The notes below the pieces were generated by a model. The model was given only the letters and a program-made list of their open reading frames with translations. It did not search any database and was not told the DNA's origin. A DNA stretch of 33,493 nucleotides, from positions 1 through 33,493 of IMG/VR virus record IMGVR_UViG_3300042691_038864; one strand, 5' to 3'. Positions 7,267 through 15,720 of this stretch are shown here, in pieces (the stretch's first letter is position 1; the number at the start of each line of letters is the position of its first letter). This DNA is from a virus. A program made the translations under genes and the position numbers.

Positions 7267-7365
7267 ATGTCGAGTCAAATCGTAGACGTAGGAATAGCAT
7301 ATCAGAGTTTGATACCATTGCTGGTCAAAGCCATTCAGGAATTAACAGAAAAATTAACCGATTGA
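7267..7365 (+). CDS. 32-residue peptide resembling the C-terminal helix of an S74 fibre chaperone domain
   Basis: The short frame runs ATG to TGA and encodes SLIPLLVKAIQELTEKL near its end. This closely matches the last helix of intramolecular chaperone (peptidase S74) domains, which end in patterns like SKLVPLLVKAIQEL. No other part of that domain is present. It may be a remnant, or a separately translated trimerising helix for the neighbouring fibre proteins. A possible TTGACA lies about 30 bases upstream, but no clear Shine-Dalgarno sequence is seen. Confidence 0.5.
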   Translation: MSSQIVDVGIAYQSLIPLLVKAIQELTEKLTD

Positions 7366-7403
7366 AGAGATAGTGGTGCAGCTAACAAACTGTTCCCATA
7401 AAC

Positions 7404-7411
7404 AATAAATA
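7404..7411 (+). promoter_or_regulatory. Late-promoter-like box AATAAATA
   Basis: The box is one base off TATAAATA, about 40 bases before the giant structural gene, with a leader containing GGAG. It is followed directly by an inverted repeat at 7411-7437 (ACAAATT / AATTTGT around the palindrome ACAATATTGT), which could form a leader hairpin. Confidence 0.4.
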
Positions 7412-7451
7412 CAAATTGACAATATTGTGTAATTTGTATAGGAGAAATTTT

Positions 7452-10400
7452 ATGGCTGCACCTCAATGGATCACTAACGCAGGAAGTTTGGGAATTGCTG
7501 TTGAACTCAAACCCTATGAACTTGAACTGCAAGTATCCACTGGAAACAGTCGCGCAGAATTTCAGATTGTGAGTGGCAGTTTACCGCCTGGATTAATCCT
7601 AACGCCTTCTGGTAACATCAAAGGGTATCCCAGTGGAAAACTCAGCGGAGTTCCCCTGGATGTAAACCAAGAAACAGTGTTTACTTTTGTGGTTCGATGC
7701 ACTAACGATCTGGGAGAACTCAGTGACAGAACTTTTAGTATCACAGTCACTGGCGAGGACCCGCCAGAGCCCAGAACAGCGCCATACTCCAATCGAAATT
7801 TAGGAACATTTGCTGACGGCACTTGGGTAGAAGTTGATGTGACTGCATTGGATCGTGATCCTGGTGACACATTAATATATCGCATGGTGGGTGGACATTT
7901 GCCGTTGGGACTGAACCTGAGTTCCACTGGCAGAATCACTGGGTATGCTGAACCAGTTACTGAACCCAGCGTTACTTATAATTTTGATATAAACATCACT
8001 GATGGCAAAATTCCAGTTATTGCCACCTACAATATCATTATTGTACAAAGTGATCTACTCACCAGCGATACTGTTGAAATATACACCGACAGCAGCTTGA
8101 GTGACAGCAGTATTTCATTTCGGGCACCAGTATTATTGGATCGTGGAACAGCCATAGACACAGTGTTGGATGAAAATTATTTTTACTATAGATTTTCTGC
8201 CAGAGATTTTGACGGTGATGATATTGGATTTGAAATTTTGCCCATTGTTAGAAGACCCACTGTGGTAAGTTCAGTGGTTGATCCGGTTCTGACTCAGGAT
8301 GACGAGATCAGCATAGACGGAAACTCTGTGGTGCTCACTGGAACCAGAGTAGTGGATCTGGCTGCTGACATCAATCGTGCAATCGTGCCTGGTGTTAGTG
8401 CTGAAGTCAATAACGGACGGTTGCTGATTTACACCGAAAACCCCAGTATTGAGTTAATAGAAGTCAGCGGCACACTATTGCAGACTTTGGGAATTTTAAC
8501 TCCGCCAACCATTGAATATACTGCTAGTAGAAACCCTGATGACACTGATAATGATTTGATCACACAGGATCTGAACGAAATTCTTCCGGAAGATTTGGCA
8601 ATCAACACAGACACTGGGTGGCTATACGGTTATCTAAAACCCATTTCTCAGGGTGAAAAAGTCTATAACTTTTGGGTCAGAGTATACAAAAAGAAACACG
8701 AAGCCAGTGAAATCGCCATCCAGACTGACTATGCAACTACTCTGCCGTTTAGTATTGTAAACAATCAAACACAGGCTGTTCTGGATAATCTGGGGCTAGA
8801 TGTTCCTTACACCAATTTTGTTGATAAAACCATTGTGTTTTTTCAACAAGAAAACATGTCAGCGACTTATGATGGTTTAGACGGAACCACTTATACCACA
8901 GATCCCAGTACCGTTGAAGCAGACGGGTGGTTTGATGAGACCAGCACAATTATTCCAGGGTGGACTGAGAGTTCATCTAGTACCAGCAGTTCAATTCAGA
9001 ATAAACGAGCTGGTTTGTGGAAATTTGTGGAATCAGTTACTCCTGGTTATTATGTGCTGGAGTTTGTTCAAGAGATTCAGCAGGGAAGCATTGTGTATGC
9101 TAAGAGATTTACTGGCACCAATGCTGATAGTTATTCTGAGCCCAGTGTGAAAAGATTGTATCAGACCGGAAGCAACTGGGATCCCACTGCTGTGGTACAG
9201 TCCAACAGTGTGATTGATACTATGATTTTGGATAGCGTAGCTGAAATTGTAGCAGGGGCCACAGTAACTGGTAACAACATAGCAGGGGGTACCACTGTAC
9301 TCAGTATCAATAATACATTATCCACTGTGACACTGAGTGCAGCACCCACTGGATCTGGAGTATATGCTGGTGACATACTGACTTTCTCCAGTAACCAAAC
9401 GGTGCCAACATTTACAGAATATCATCTGGTAAACCCATCCAGCACATTGTGGGAAAAGCAGATTACTATAAGCAGCAGCGCCAACTATTTGCTCAACTGG
9501 GTTACTGATACTGATTTGGGTGATATCATGAGCGGTGTTCCTTGTAAATTTCGCGTGGAGGCTGTGAATCAGGGCGGAAGCAAAGTAAAATATCGGTTTG
9601 TGTCAAAAAACTTCAAAACAGTGCTGGGCAATTTCACACAATCTGAATATATCAGACTGGACAGCGTGGATAATTTGGCGCTCAATATGACTGTGAGTGG
9701 AGAAGGCATAGTGGGCTATCCCTTGGTGCTAGAGATCAATGAGTCAAACAGCACAGTGAGACTGAGCTCTGCACAAACCATAAGTAACAATACTACACTG
9801 GGATTTGACGGCACAGATATTCCACGTGGTTTGAGGATTTCTGAAAACGGAGAAATTGAAGGCCGAATCAGTCATCAGCATTTTGTTCTCAATGATAGAA
9901 CTACCTTTGACGTATCCACTGGAGAGACCACTTTTGATAGAACCTATACCGTGAATGTTGTGGCTGAAACATATTTGAATGATCCTATTCAAAGACTCAT
10001 AAGCAGCACCAAAACTTTCACATTCCGTGTTCTGGATTATAAAACACGACCCAGTAGCAACTTTTATCTGGAATTTGCTCTCAACGAGCGTGATCGTAAT
10101 GAAATCTCCAGAGCTATATACAACGACCTGATAATACCAGATGAAAACGTATATCGTCCAGATGATCATTGGTTTGGAAGACAGAACAGATATCGCATGT
10201 TGGTGTGGTATGGATTGGACACTGCCAAAGATGCTGAAGTAATTAGTGCCATAGCTGCATATCATTATAACAAAAGATATGTTTTTCGTGAACTTCAATG
10301 GGCGCAGAGCCTGGATTCAAACGGTAATGTGGAATACGAAATAATCTACATTGACCCAGTGGATAATCTCACTACCAATACTGGAAACACTATAACTGGC

Positions 10401-12065
10401 ACAGTGGATGTTAGAAGCCTAAACATACCGATTACAACTGATACAGCTCTGGATAGCACAGATACCGAACTACTGGATGTGAGTCAGGATAGACTGTTGG
10501 ATCTTTACCCTGCCAGCTTGCCCAACATGCAACGCAGATTTAGAACAGTGTTGACTCCCAACAATCGTAAATTTTTGCCCAGCTGGATGACCAGCAGACA
10601 ACCCAATAATAGATATCTGAATTACGTTCAGGCAGTGCCCCTGGTATATCTCAAACCCGGCACAGGAAAACTGGCCTTGTATAAACTACAGCAGGTACTA
10701 AAAGTCAATACTGTTAGTGCAGTAACTGACCGTTATGCTTGGGACGACGGATTGGCTCTAAACTATGATAAAGATCTGGATCAGTTCAAAGACAATCAAC
10801 CCACTACTTGGGATCAAATAATAATAGATGACAATGTGCCAATTCGTATTGTGGGAGAAGTGGACTTTGCTGTGGATTCACCATTCTGCCAGATCAATGG
10901 AAAACTGATGCGAGATCTACAAATTGCTGGTGTGGTGGATGGTGCTCGTGGCAGCTTACACAACAAGACTTTGGTATTTTACAAACAGGAAAATTTTGCT
11001 GCTTCGGAAATTGAAGAATTCCCCGACTACGATGGTTGGGGAAGACTCAATCCCAGTTTTGATGAAACTGAACTGGTGACTTTGATTGCGTCCACGACTT
11101 CAAACGCCGTTATTACTGTGGATAGCGTGGACAGAATTCGTGAAGGAATGACTGCACAAGGCACTGGCATAATCGGAGCACCAGTAGTAACTGCTGTTGA
11201 TACGGTTCTCAACACTGTTACACTGAGTGTTGTGCAAACACTGGACGTTGGAACGCAGGTCAGTTTTGTGGATCTGTACGGTGACAATTACGAAACCTAT
11301 CGAATAATTCCGGGATACACTGAACTTACCAAAACACAAACAGTTACCGCGGTGGTAACTGGAAATACTGTCGCAAGTCAAACAGTGATATTGGATTCTG
11401 TATATTTGATCACAGTGGGTCAAACAGTGAGTGGTGGTACTATCGCAGGATCGCCCACTGTGACTTCCATAGATGCCGTAACTCGAGCTGTCACACTCAA
11501 TAGTGTACAAACATTAAATGACGGTGATACACTGACATTTACTACACCAGGAGCATACACAGTATGGAGCAGCGTTTCATCTTATACTCAGGGAGACATA
11601 GTGAGGTACAACGGAGCATATTATGTTTGTGTCTACGCACACAGTGCAGAACCTTCATTCCCGGCAGATTATTTTGTGCTTTTGGATACTCCGCAAGATC
11701 AGTATCAGCGAGCTGGTATCTGGAGAATGTTGGAAAATGAGTCAGGCATTATCACTCTGAGGTTTGAACAGCCACTTGGTTACACTGGCGAAACATTTGA
11801 CAGTGTGATTGTGCGCTCTGGTGTTCGTCACGGCGGGCAGGTCGTGAGCTTGGTGGACCCAGTGACACTGGGAGTTGGTTATTCGGTTCCGGGATTTATT
11901 AATCGTGACTCACAGATGAACGCGGCAGATGGCACAGTTTTTGATAACAGAACCACAGAATTCTTTGATCAGAACACAGATACATACCTGGAAACAGATC
12001 AAGGCACTAAATACATTAAGTTCATTCACAGCACTATCATAGATAGAGGAATAGTAGATGTCTAG
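7452..12065 (+). CDS. Giant modular virion protein with Ig-like and repeat domains, 1537 aa
   Basis: The ATG at 7452 is chosen because GGAG lies 7-8 bases upstream. The N-terminal third has putative-Ig (He_PIG-type) modules with SGSLPPGLILTPSGNIKG (about residue 43) and GGHLPLGLNLSSTGRITG (about 155). A ~55-residue module of the form LDSV...G..V.G..I.G.P.V..I......V.LS...T occurs four times, at about 580-646, 730-785, 1218-1273 and 1311-1365. A second module (NKTLVFYKQENF / DKTIVFFQQENM, then an IIPGYT or IIPGWT element and RAGLWK or RAGIWR) occurs twice, near 457 and 1170. Near 1371-1413 is a carbohydrate-binding-like stretch (SSYTQGDIVRYNGAYYVC). Such proteins are large virion components, probably tail-associated host-binding proteins. 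The stop is TAG and overlaps the next start. Confidence 0.85.
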   Translation: MAAPQWITNAGSLGIAVELKPYELELQVSTGNSRAEFQIVSGSLPPGLILTPSGNIKGYPSGKLSGVPLDVNQETVFTFVVRCTNDLGELSDRTFSITVTGEDPPEPRTAPYSNRNLGTFADGTWVEVDVTALDRDPGDTLIYRMVGGHLPLGLNLSSTGRITGYAEPVTEPSVTYNFDINITDGKIPVIATYNIIIVQSDLLTSDTVEIYTDSSLSDSSISFRAPVLLDRGTAIDTVLDENYFYYRFSARDFDGDDIGFEILPIVRRPTVVSSVVDPVLTQDDEISIDGNSVVLTGTRVVDLAADINRAIVPGVSAEVNNGRLLIYTENPSIELIEVSGTLLQTLGILTPPTIEYTASRNPDDTDNDLITQDLNEILPEDLAINTDTGWLYGYLKPISQGEKVYNFWVRVYKKKHEASEIAIQTDYATTLPFSIVNNQTQAVLDNLGLDVPYTNFVDKTIVFFQQENMSATYDGLDGTTYTTDPSTVEADGWFDETSTIIPGWTESSSSTSSSIQNKRAGLWKFVESVTPGYYVLEFVQEIQQGSIVYAKRFTGTNADSYSEPSVKRLYQTGSNWDPTAVVQSNSVIDTMILDSVAEIVAGATVTGNNIAGGTTVLSINNTLSTVTLSAAPTGSGVYAGDILTFSSNQTVPTFTEYHLVNPSSTLWEKQITISSSANYLLNWVTDTDLGDIMSGVPCKFRVEAVNQGGSKVKYRFVSKNFKTVLGNFTQSEYIRLDSVDNLALNMTVSGEGIVGYPLVLEINESNSTVRLSSAQTISNNTTLGFDGTDIPRGLRISENGEIEGRISHQHFVLNDRTTFDVSTGETTFDRTYTVNVVAETYLNDPIQRLISSTKTFTFRVLDYKTRPSSNFYLEFALNERDRNEISRAIYNDLIIPDENVYRPDDHWFGRQNRYRMLVWYGLDTAKDAEVISAIAAYHYNKRYVFRELQWAQSLDSNGNVEYEIIYIDPVDNLTTNTGNTITGTVDVRSLNIPITTDTALDSTDTELLDVSQDRLLDLYPASLPNMQRRFRTVLTPNNRKFLPSWMTSRQPNNRYLNYVQAVPLVYLKPGTGKLALYKLQQVLKVNTVSAVTDRYAWDDGLALNYDKDLDQFKDNQPTTWDQIIIDDNVPIRIVGEVDFAVDSPFCQINGKLMRDLQIAGVVDGARGSLHNKTLVFYKQENFAASEIEEFPDYDGWGRLNPSFDETELVTLIASTTSNAVITVDSVDRIREGMTAQGTGIIGAPVVTAVDTVLNTVTLSVVQTLDVGTQVSFVDLYGDNYETYRIIPGYTELTKTQTVTAVVTGNTVASQTVILDSVYLITVGQTVSGGTIAGSPTVTSIDAVTRAVTLNSVQTLNDGDTLTFTTPGAYTVWSSVSSYTQGDIVRYNGAYYVCVYAHSAEPSFPADYFVLLDTPQDQYQRAGIWRMLENESGIITLRFEQPLGYTGETFDSVIVRSGVRHGGQVVSLVDPVTLGVGYSVPGFINRDSQMNAADGTVFDNRTTEFFDQNTDTYLETDQGTKYIKFIHSTIIDRGIVDV

Positions 12066-13107
12066 TCAAATCACACCCAATAGCATTAATCAGAATTATC
12101 CAGTAGCTGGAGTTGATAACAACAGCCAGGGATTCAGAGATAATTTCACCAGTATCAAGAATAATTTTACAGTAACCGCTCGTGAAATCAATGATCTCAT
12201 GGACAAAGTGGTGGTAAAAGCTCCGTTAACCTACGGCAGTACGCCATCAGCCACCAGCAACAATTTAGCTGATGCAATCCTGGAAGGGGCGGTATTTAAA
12301 GATTGTAGTTTGACCACTGCTACCAACGGTACTGTTAGTGCTGCTGGAGCCCTCACTATTGATTATTCTGATGGTAGTTTTCAGACCGTGACACTGAGTG
12401 GATCTGGTGTGTCCAGCACCCTGGCATTCAGCAACTTACCACCCAGTGGAAAGTACGGCGAACTGAAACTCAGAGTTAATGTAACAAACGTGACTCACAC
12501 CATCACCCTGCCAGCGGCTATCTCATTGTACGATCGAGCTCTGTCCAACTATGATCACACCACCCGTGTGATCACATTCCCCAGCACTGGTTATTATGAT
12601 CTGGTTTTTGATACCGCTGATGCTGGCGGCGCCATTGCTGTACGAGAAGTGGATAGCAAACCCAAACCCATTGTGAAGTATCTGACTGCGAATGCAGTAA
12701 TAACCGGCAATTCATTTGTGGTGGTGGGAAATTCCACAGTGGGCACATTGTCTTTTACTGCTTTGGCTAATAAAGTCTACAAGTTTGAAGCAGCTTTGCC
12801 CATTATTCATTCCAACAGCAGCACAGACACTCATAGTTTGGCAATGAATTTCAGCGCAGGAACCTGTTACTATGTGGTGGAACAACAAGCTGGACCCACT
12901 AGTGCATTCACAGCAAACACAGCAATCACTTCAGACAGCACTGGCAGTACAGTCACAACCAGCAGTACCAGTGCTAAGTTTGCTCGCATTACTGGAACAT
13001 TTACTCATACTGGTAACGTCACAGTGAGCGTGAGTTCCAAAACCAGTGGCAACACTTTTACTGTGATTCAGGGCGCAAGTTTAATAGCAACACAATTGGG
13101 TTACTAA
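12058..13107 (+). CDS. Virion structural / tail fibre-like protein, 349 aa
   Basis: The start overlaps the end of the giant gene by eight bases. The N-terminus (NSINQNYPVAGVDNNSQGF, then RDNFTSIKNNFTVT) is the same fibre-type oligomerisation element seen in simpler form in the 6969 gene. The rest is Ser/Thr/Gly-rich beta sequence (TVTLSGSGVSSTLAFSNL and similar), typical of fibre shafts and adhesin tips. No enzymatic motif is seen. It likely works with the giant protein upstream in the same particle substructure. Confidence 0.75.
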   Translation: MSSQITPNSINQNYPVAGVDNNSQGFRDNFTSIKNNFTVTAREINDLMDKVVVKAPLTYGSTPSATSNNLADAILEGAVFKDCSLTTATNGTVSAAGALTIDYSDGSFQTVTLSGSGVSSTLAFSNLPPSGKYGELKLRVNVTNVTHTITLPAAISLYDRALSNYDHTTRVITFPSTGYYDLVFDTADAGGAIAVREVDSKPKPIVKYLTANAVITGNSFVVVGNSTVGTLSFTALANKVYKFEAALPIIHSNSSTDTHSLAMNFSAGTCYYVVEQQAGPTSAFTANTAITSDSTGSTVTTSSTSAKFARITGTFTHTGNVTVSVSSKTSGNTFTVIQGASLIATQLGY

Positions 13108-13136
13108 TTGAATATTTCTGGGATCTATGTTATGCT
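13108..13136 (+). promoter_or_regulatory. Sigma70-like promoter TTGAAT-N17-TATGCT
   Basis: The -35 is TTGAAT, the spacer 17 bases and the -10 TATGCT. It overlaps the end of the fibre gene and precedes the MazG gene. A late-like box at 13138-13145 follows directly, so the gene may be served in two phases. Confidence 0.55.
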
Positions 13137-13137
13137 A

Positions 13138-13145
13138 AGTAAATA
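13138..13145 (+). promoter_or_regulatory. Late-promoter-like box AGTAAATA
   Basis: A TAAATAC core lies exactly five bases before the ATG at 13151. No Shine-Dalgarno sequence is present. The match is weaker at the first two positions. Confidence 0.4.
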
Positions 13146-13150
13146 CACAT

Positions 13151-13552
13151 ATGAACGTAGATCTCAACGCTTACTCAAAGTTTGTGGATGCCATCACTAG
13201 CAATCCTAGCAAGATTCAGGACCACTTGGACGACGTAATGGCAGTACATGCCAGTAATTTTAATGTTCCTCGTCTGCTCACTGCTGGTATTGGTCTTAGC
13301 AGTGAAACTGGCGAATTCAATGAAATACTAAAGAAAGTGATGTTTCAGGGCAAACCATTTAACCCTGAAACTCATTTTCATCTTATGAGGGAATTAGGAG
13401 ACATCATGTGGTACTGGGTGCAAGCCTGTATTGCATTGGGTCTGGATCCCAATCAGGTAATTGCAGAAAACGTCAACAAACTTCAGTCCAGATATCCCGG
13501 TGGTGAATTTAATGTTTACCATAGTGAAAACCGAAAGACAGGGGACCTTTAA
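13151..13552 (+). CDS. MazG-like nucleotide pyrophosphohydrolase
   Basis: The 133-residue all-alpha protein carries the MazG-type metal-binding pattern: SSETGEFNEILKK (E-x-x-E type) and, about 30 residues later, ELGDIMWYWVQA (E-x-x-D). MazG-family enzymes hydrolyse NTPs or dNTPs to monophosphates. Phage versions are thought to adjust nucleotide or alarmone pools. The length fits a single-domain phage MazG. It is the first gene of a tightly spaced run, with the next start overlapping its stop (TAATG). Confidence 0.87.
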   Translation: MNVDLNAYSKFVDAITSNPSKIQDHLDDVMAVHASNFNVPRLLTAGIGLSSETGEFNEILKKVMFQGKPFNPETHFHLMRELGDIMWYWVQACIALGLDPNQVIAENVNKLQSRYPGGEFNVYHSENRKTGDL

Positions 13553-13776
13553 TGCACCCATTGCTTCAGGATCTCACTACTCTAACTGACCAGGAGTTGC
13601 AGGATCGTATCACCAAAATCAATACAGTATTGCGTGGTAGTGGGAATGGTAGTGTTGTACAGCAGGCTATCATGATCCGTGAGTCATTGACGGCAGAACA
13701 GATTCGACGTAATCAGGCATTGTTGGAAAAACACAGTAAAAATCAAAAGATATCAGATGCAATTGATATCAGTTAG
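13552..13776 (+). CDS. Small helical protein, 74 aa, unknown
   Basis: The start overlaps the MazG stop by one base, indicating coupling. The protein is helical (TLTDQELQDRITKINTVL; SVVQQAIMIRESLTAEQIRR) with no recognised domain. It ends in TAG. The downstream gene is in the same frame nine bases later, so suppression of that TAG would fuse the two. Confidence 0.6.
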   Translation: MHPLLQDLTTLTDQELQDRITKINTVLRGSGNGSVVQQAIMIRESLTAEQIRRNQALLEKHSKNQKISDAIDIS

Positions 13777-13785
13777 GAATCTATC

Positions 13786-14466
13786 ATGAATGTAAAATTG
13801 GACTGGCACAGTGATTTTTTGGGAATCTGTGCCTATGATGACAAAATTTTCCCCAATCATTTTTCAGTAGATTTACACATGGTGACCAAAAGCGAAAATG
13901 CACGTCATCAAAATATTGCGTTCGAACGCATGAAAGTGATTGTGAACGAACTGTTTGCTCACAGTATCTTTGTAAGTCACAACAATCCTCTGATGCAAAA
14001 ACTCACTGATATCTACCCAGAAAAAATGGTGGTGCTTCCGGAGGAAGCCTATGATCAGGTGATTGGCATTGCTCTGTACTGCAAAATCAATGCAGCTCTG
14101 GAAGATGCTATTACCTGTAACAAAGTAAGAATCAGTAGTAAATTTGGTGACCAGGTTTGGTATGAATTTGAAACCGGCGACGCAATGGGTCCTTTTGCCA
14201 AAGGAACCAAATTAAAGGGTCGACGTAAAAATCGAATCCCCTGGTGGCATCGCAGCGATCTTATGACTTTTGATGCAGTGGGTGATATCACTGTAACCAC
14301 TTGGGAGGATCTGGAACTGGGATGGGAGGAAACTGCTGAAACTGAAGAAACTTATGAATTTATTCCAGATCGTGCAGCAGAAGTAATAGATATCAAGAAG
14401 GGTCGGAAATCTCCCAAATTTAATGCTGAAGTTTTCAATGGCGGAAAACAGACTGATGAAGATTAA
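13786..14466 (+). CDS. Unknown phage protein, 226 aa
   Basis: An AGGA lies eight bases before the ATG. The protein has an alpha/beta N-terminal part (MNVKLDWHSDFLGICAYDD) and a basic patch GRRKNRIPWWHRSD near residues 145-160. The tail is acidic and then Lys-rich. I do not recognise the family. It lies between MazG and the DnaE-like gene, so a role in nucleotide metabolism or replication is possible, based on position only. Confidence 0.65.
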   Translation: MNVKLDWHSDFLGICAYDDKIFPNHFSVDLHMVTKSENARHQNIAFERMKVIVNELFAHSIFVSHNNPLMQKLTDIYPEKMVVLPEEAYDQVIGIALYCKINAALEDAITCNKVRISSKFGDQVWYEFETGDAMGPFAKGTKLKGRRKNRIPWWHRSDLMTFDAVGDITVTTWEDLELGWEETAETEETYEFIPDRAAEVIDIKKGRKSPKFNAEVFNGGKQTDED

Positions 14467-14965
14467 TGCGTGTGGCCAAGTGGGTTGGTCTCAGGCTGAA
14501 CTGCTGGATTTAATCCGTACAGATCCCAACAAGGATTTGTCTGGAGTTTTTGTACTGGATCCACTCAAACACAATTTGGGTGTCACTGACACATATAGTG
14601 ATTTAAACATCGTACATGCTTGGTTGGAGACTGCTGATCCCGCTGACATGCACGAAAAAATGCAATCAAACTGGCAGATGCCCACGGAGTTCCAACAACT
14701 GGACATTGCTGAACTTTTGCTCAGTAGGTGCAATGACCAGGCAGAGCTCCAGCGCATGGGGCAGGAACTGCTGCTTTATTTAGATTATGGTCTACTGGAT
14801 CTGTTGAGGTACCTTCATTACATGGTCACAGTGTTTCAACAACACGATATTGTGATGGGAGTAGGACGCGGTAGCAGTGTAGCCAGCTTCGCACTTTACA
14901 AAATAGGAGTACATCAGATCAACAGTTTGTATTGGGATCTGGATATCGCAGAATTTCTTAAATAA
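14456..14965 (+). CDS. DnaE-like fragment (DNA polymerase III alpha, palm-entry segment), 169 aa
   Basis: The start ATG at 14456 overlaps the previous gene by 11 bases. The C-terminal ~50 residues (HDIVMGVGRGSSVASF, then YKIGVHQINSLYWDLDIAEFL) match the bacterial Pol III alpha segment with G-x-GRGS-x-x-x-S, then Y-x-x-x-I-x-x-x-x-P-L-x-x-D-L-x-x-x-x-F-L. That segment lies just before the catalytic Asp residues of the palm. The protein stops there, so no polymerase Asp triad is present and it cannot be a polymerase. The N-terminal part is not recognised. It may be a regulator or mimic of the host replicase. The similarity is clear in the motif; the role is unknown. Confidence 0.72.
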   Translation: MKINACGQVGWSQAELLDLIRTDPNKDLSGVFVLDPLKHNLGVTDTYSDLNIVHAWLETADPADMHEKMQSNWQMPTEFQQLDIAELLLSRCNDQAELQRMGQELLLYLDYGLLDLLRYLHYMVTVFQQHDIVMGVGRGSSVASFALYKIGVHQINSLYWDLDIAEFLK

Positions 14966-14983
14966 AAACACAAAGGAAAAACT

Positions 14984-15271
14984 ATGGCAAACATTGTAAC
15001 AACTTCAAATGGCGTTCCGATTGATATGGAAGCACTCAAATCTAAAAATGAAAAGACTGTGGCTGTGGGAAACATGAGAGTCAATGCTCGTGGTGACGAA
15101 CTCAGCCCCACCACTGGAAAAATTACCAAAACTCGCAATCAAAGAATGACTGAATACTACAAGCTGCATAGCACTGTGCCCAAACCACCAGAAAAAAGTC
15201 GCAAATCCAGTGCTTTGGTGGAAGTCAGTGTGTCTGCAGATGCAAAACCCCCAATTGGAGAAAAAAAGTAA
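14984..15271 (+). CDS. Small conserved phage protein, 95 aa, unknown
   Basis: A Shine-Dalgarno AAAGGA precedes the ATG. The protein begins MANIVTTSNGVPIDMEAL and contains VGNMRVNARGDEL and KTRNQRMTEYYKL; it is hydrophilic and basic. I recall similar small proteins near GroES in T4-like marine phages, but know of no function. It is followed four bases later by the GroES gene. Confidence 0.65.
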   Translation: MANIVTTSNGVPIDMEALKSKNEKTVAVGNMRVNARGDELSPTTGKITKTRNQRMTEYYKLHSTVPKPPEKSRKSSALVEVSVSADAKPPIGEKK

Positions 15272-15274
15272 CTC

Positions 15275-15625
15275 ATGTTTAAGACTCAGGGAAATATCAA
15301 AGCCTTGCACGACCATGTGATTGTGCAGGACATGCATTTTGGTGAAAGAGTCACCCAGGGCGGAATCGTGCTGCTGGGCGACGACGCTCGCAGCAGTGGT
15401 ATCAGACCCCGGTGGGCCAAGGTATACGCGGTGGGCCACGAACAAAAGGACATCACTGTGGGCCAATATGTTTTGATTGAGCATGGACGTTGGACTCGTG
15501 GTGTGGAGCTCACTGAACCTGCGGGTGAAAAGCTGGTGATACGCCGAGTGGAAGTGGATGCAATCTTGGCAGTGAGCGACGAAAATCCAGGATCCGACGA
15601 CACCATTAACGGAAATGCTGCTTAA
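15275..15625 (+). CDS. GroES-like co-chaperonin (gp31-type)
   Basis: The 116-residue protein has the Cpn10 fold pattern: NIKALHDHVIVQ at the start, the mobile-loop region, GGIVLLGDDARSSGIRP, then AKVYAVGHEQ, VGQYVLIEHG and EVDAILAV. T4 gp31 replaces host GroES so that GroEL can fold the major capsid protein, and this protein is likely to do the same. The loop after VTQ is short but ends in the conserved GGIVL. The C-terminal ~15 residues are an acidic extension. The frame is intact. Confidence 0.87.
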   Translation: MFKTQGNIKALHDHVIVQDMHFGERVTQGGIVLLGDDARSSGIRPRWAKVYAVGHEQKDITVGQYVLIEHGRWTRGVELTEPAGEKLVIRRVEVDAILAVSDENPGSDDTINGNAA

Positions 15626-15654
15626 CCAAAATTCAAAAATTTTTAGAAATTTTG

Positions 15655-15683
15655 TTGACGGCAGCCAGGGCAGTTGCTAGACT
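15655..15683 (+). promoter_or_regulatory. Sigma70-like promoter TTGACG-N17-TAGACT
   Basis: This is the first of five promoters of the same design between 15.6 and 17.8 kb. The spacer is 17 bases and the downstream element is TGTAGAGTAG. It precedes the 15721 gene, which has an AAGGA ribosome binding site. Confidence 0.7.
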
Positions 15684-15720
15684 TGTAGAGTAGTTAAAAC
15701 GTCCTTTAAGGAAAAAACAC

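Noticed and set aside
7416-7451. Earlier start for the giant structural gene
   Set aside because: It falls in the leader hairpin; the ATG at 7452 has a well-placed GGAG and a protein-like N-terminus.
9744-10298. 184-codon minus-strand ORF inside the giant virion gene
   Set aside because: It lies wholly antisense to well-supported coding sequence and its composition is unlike a real protein.
11100-11545. CRISPR-like or DNA repeat array
   Set aside because: The similarity is at protein level between ~55-residue modules of the virion protein; the DNA copies are diverged and not regularly spaced short repeats.
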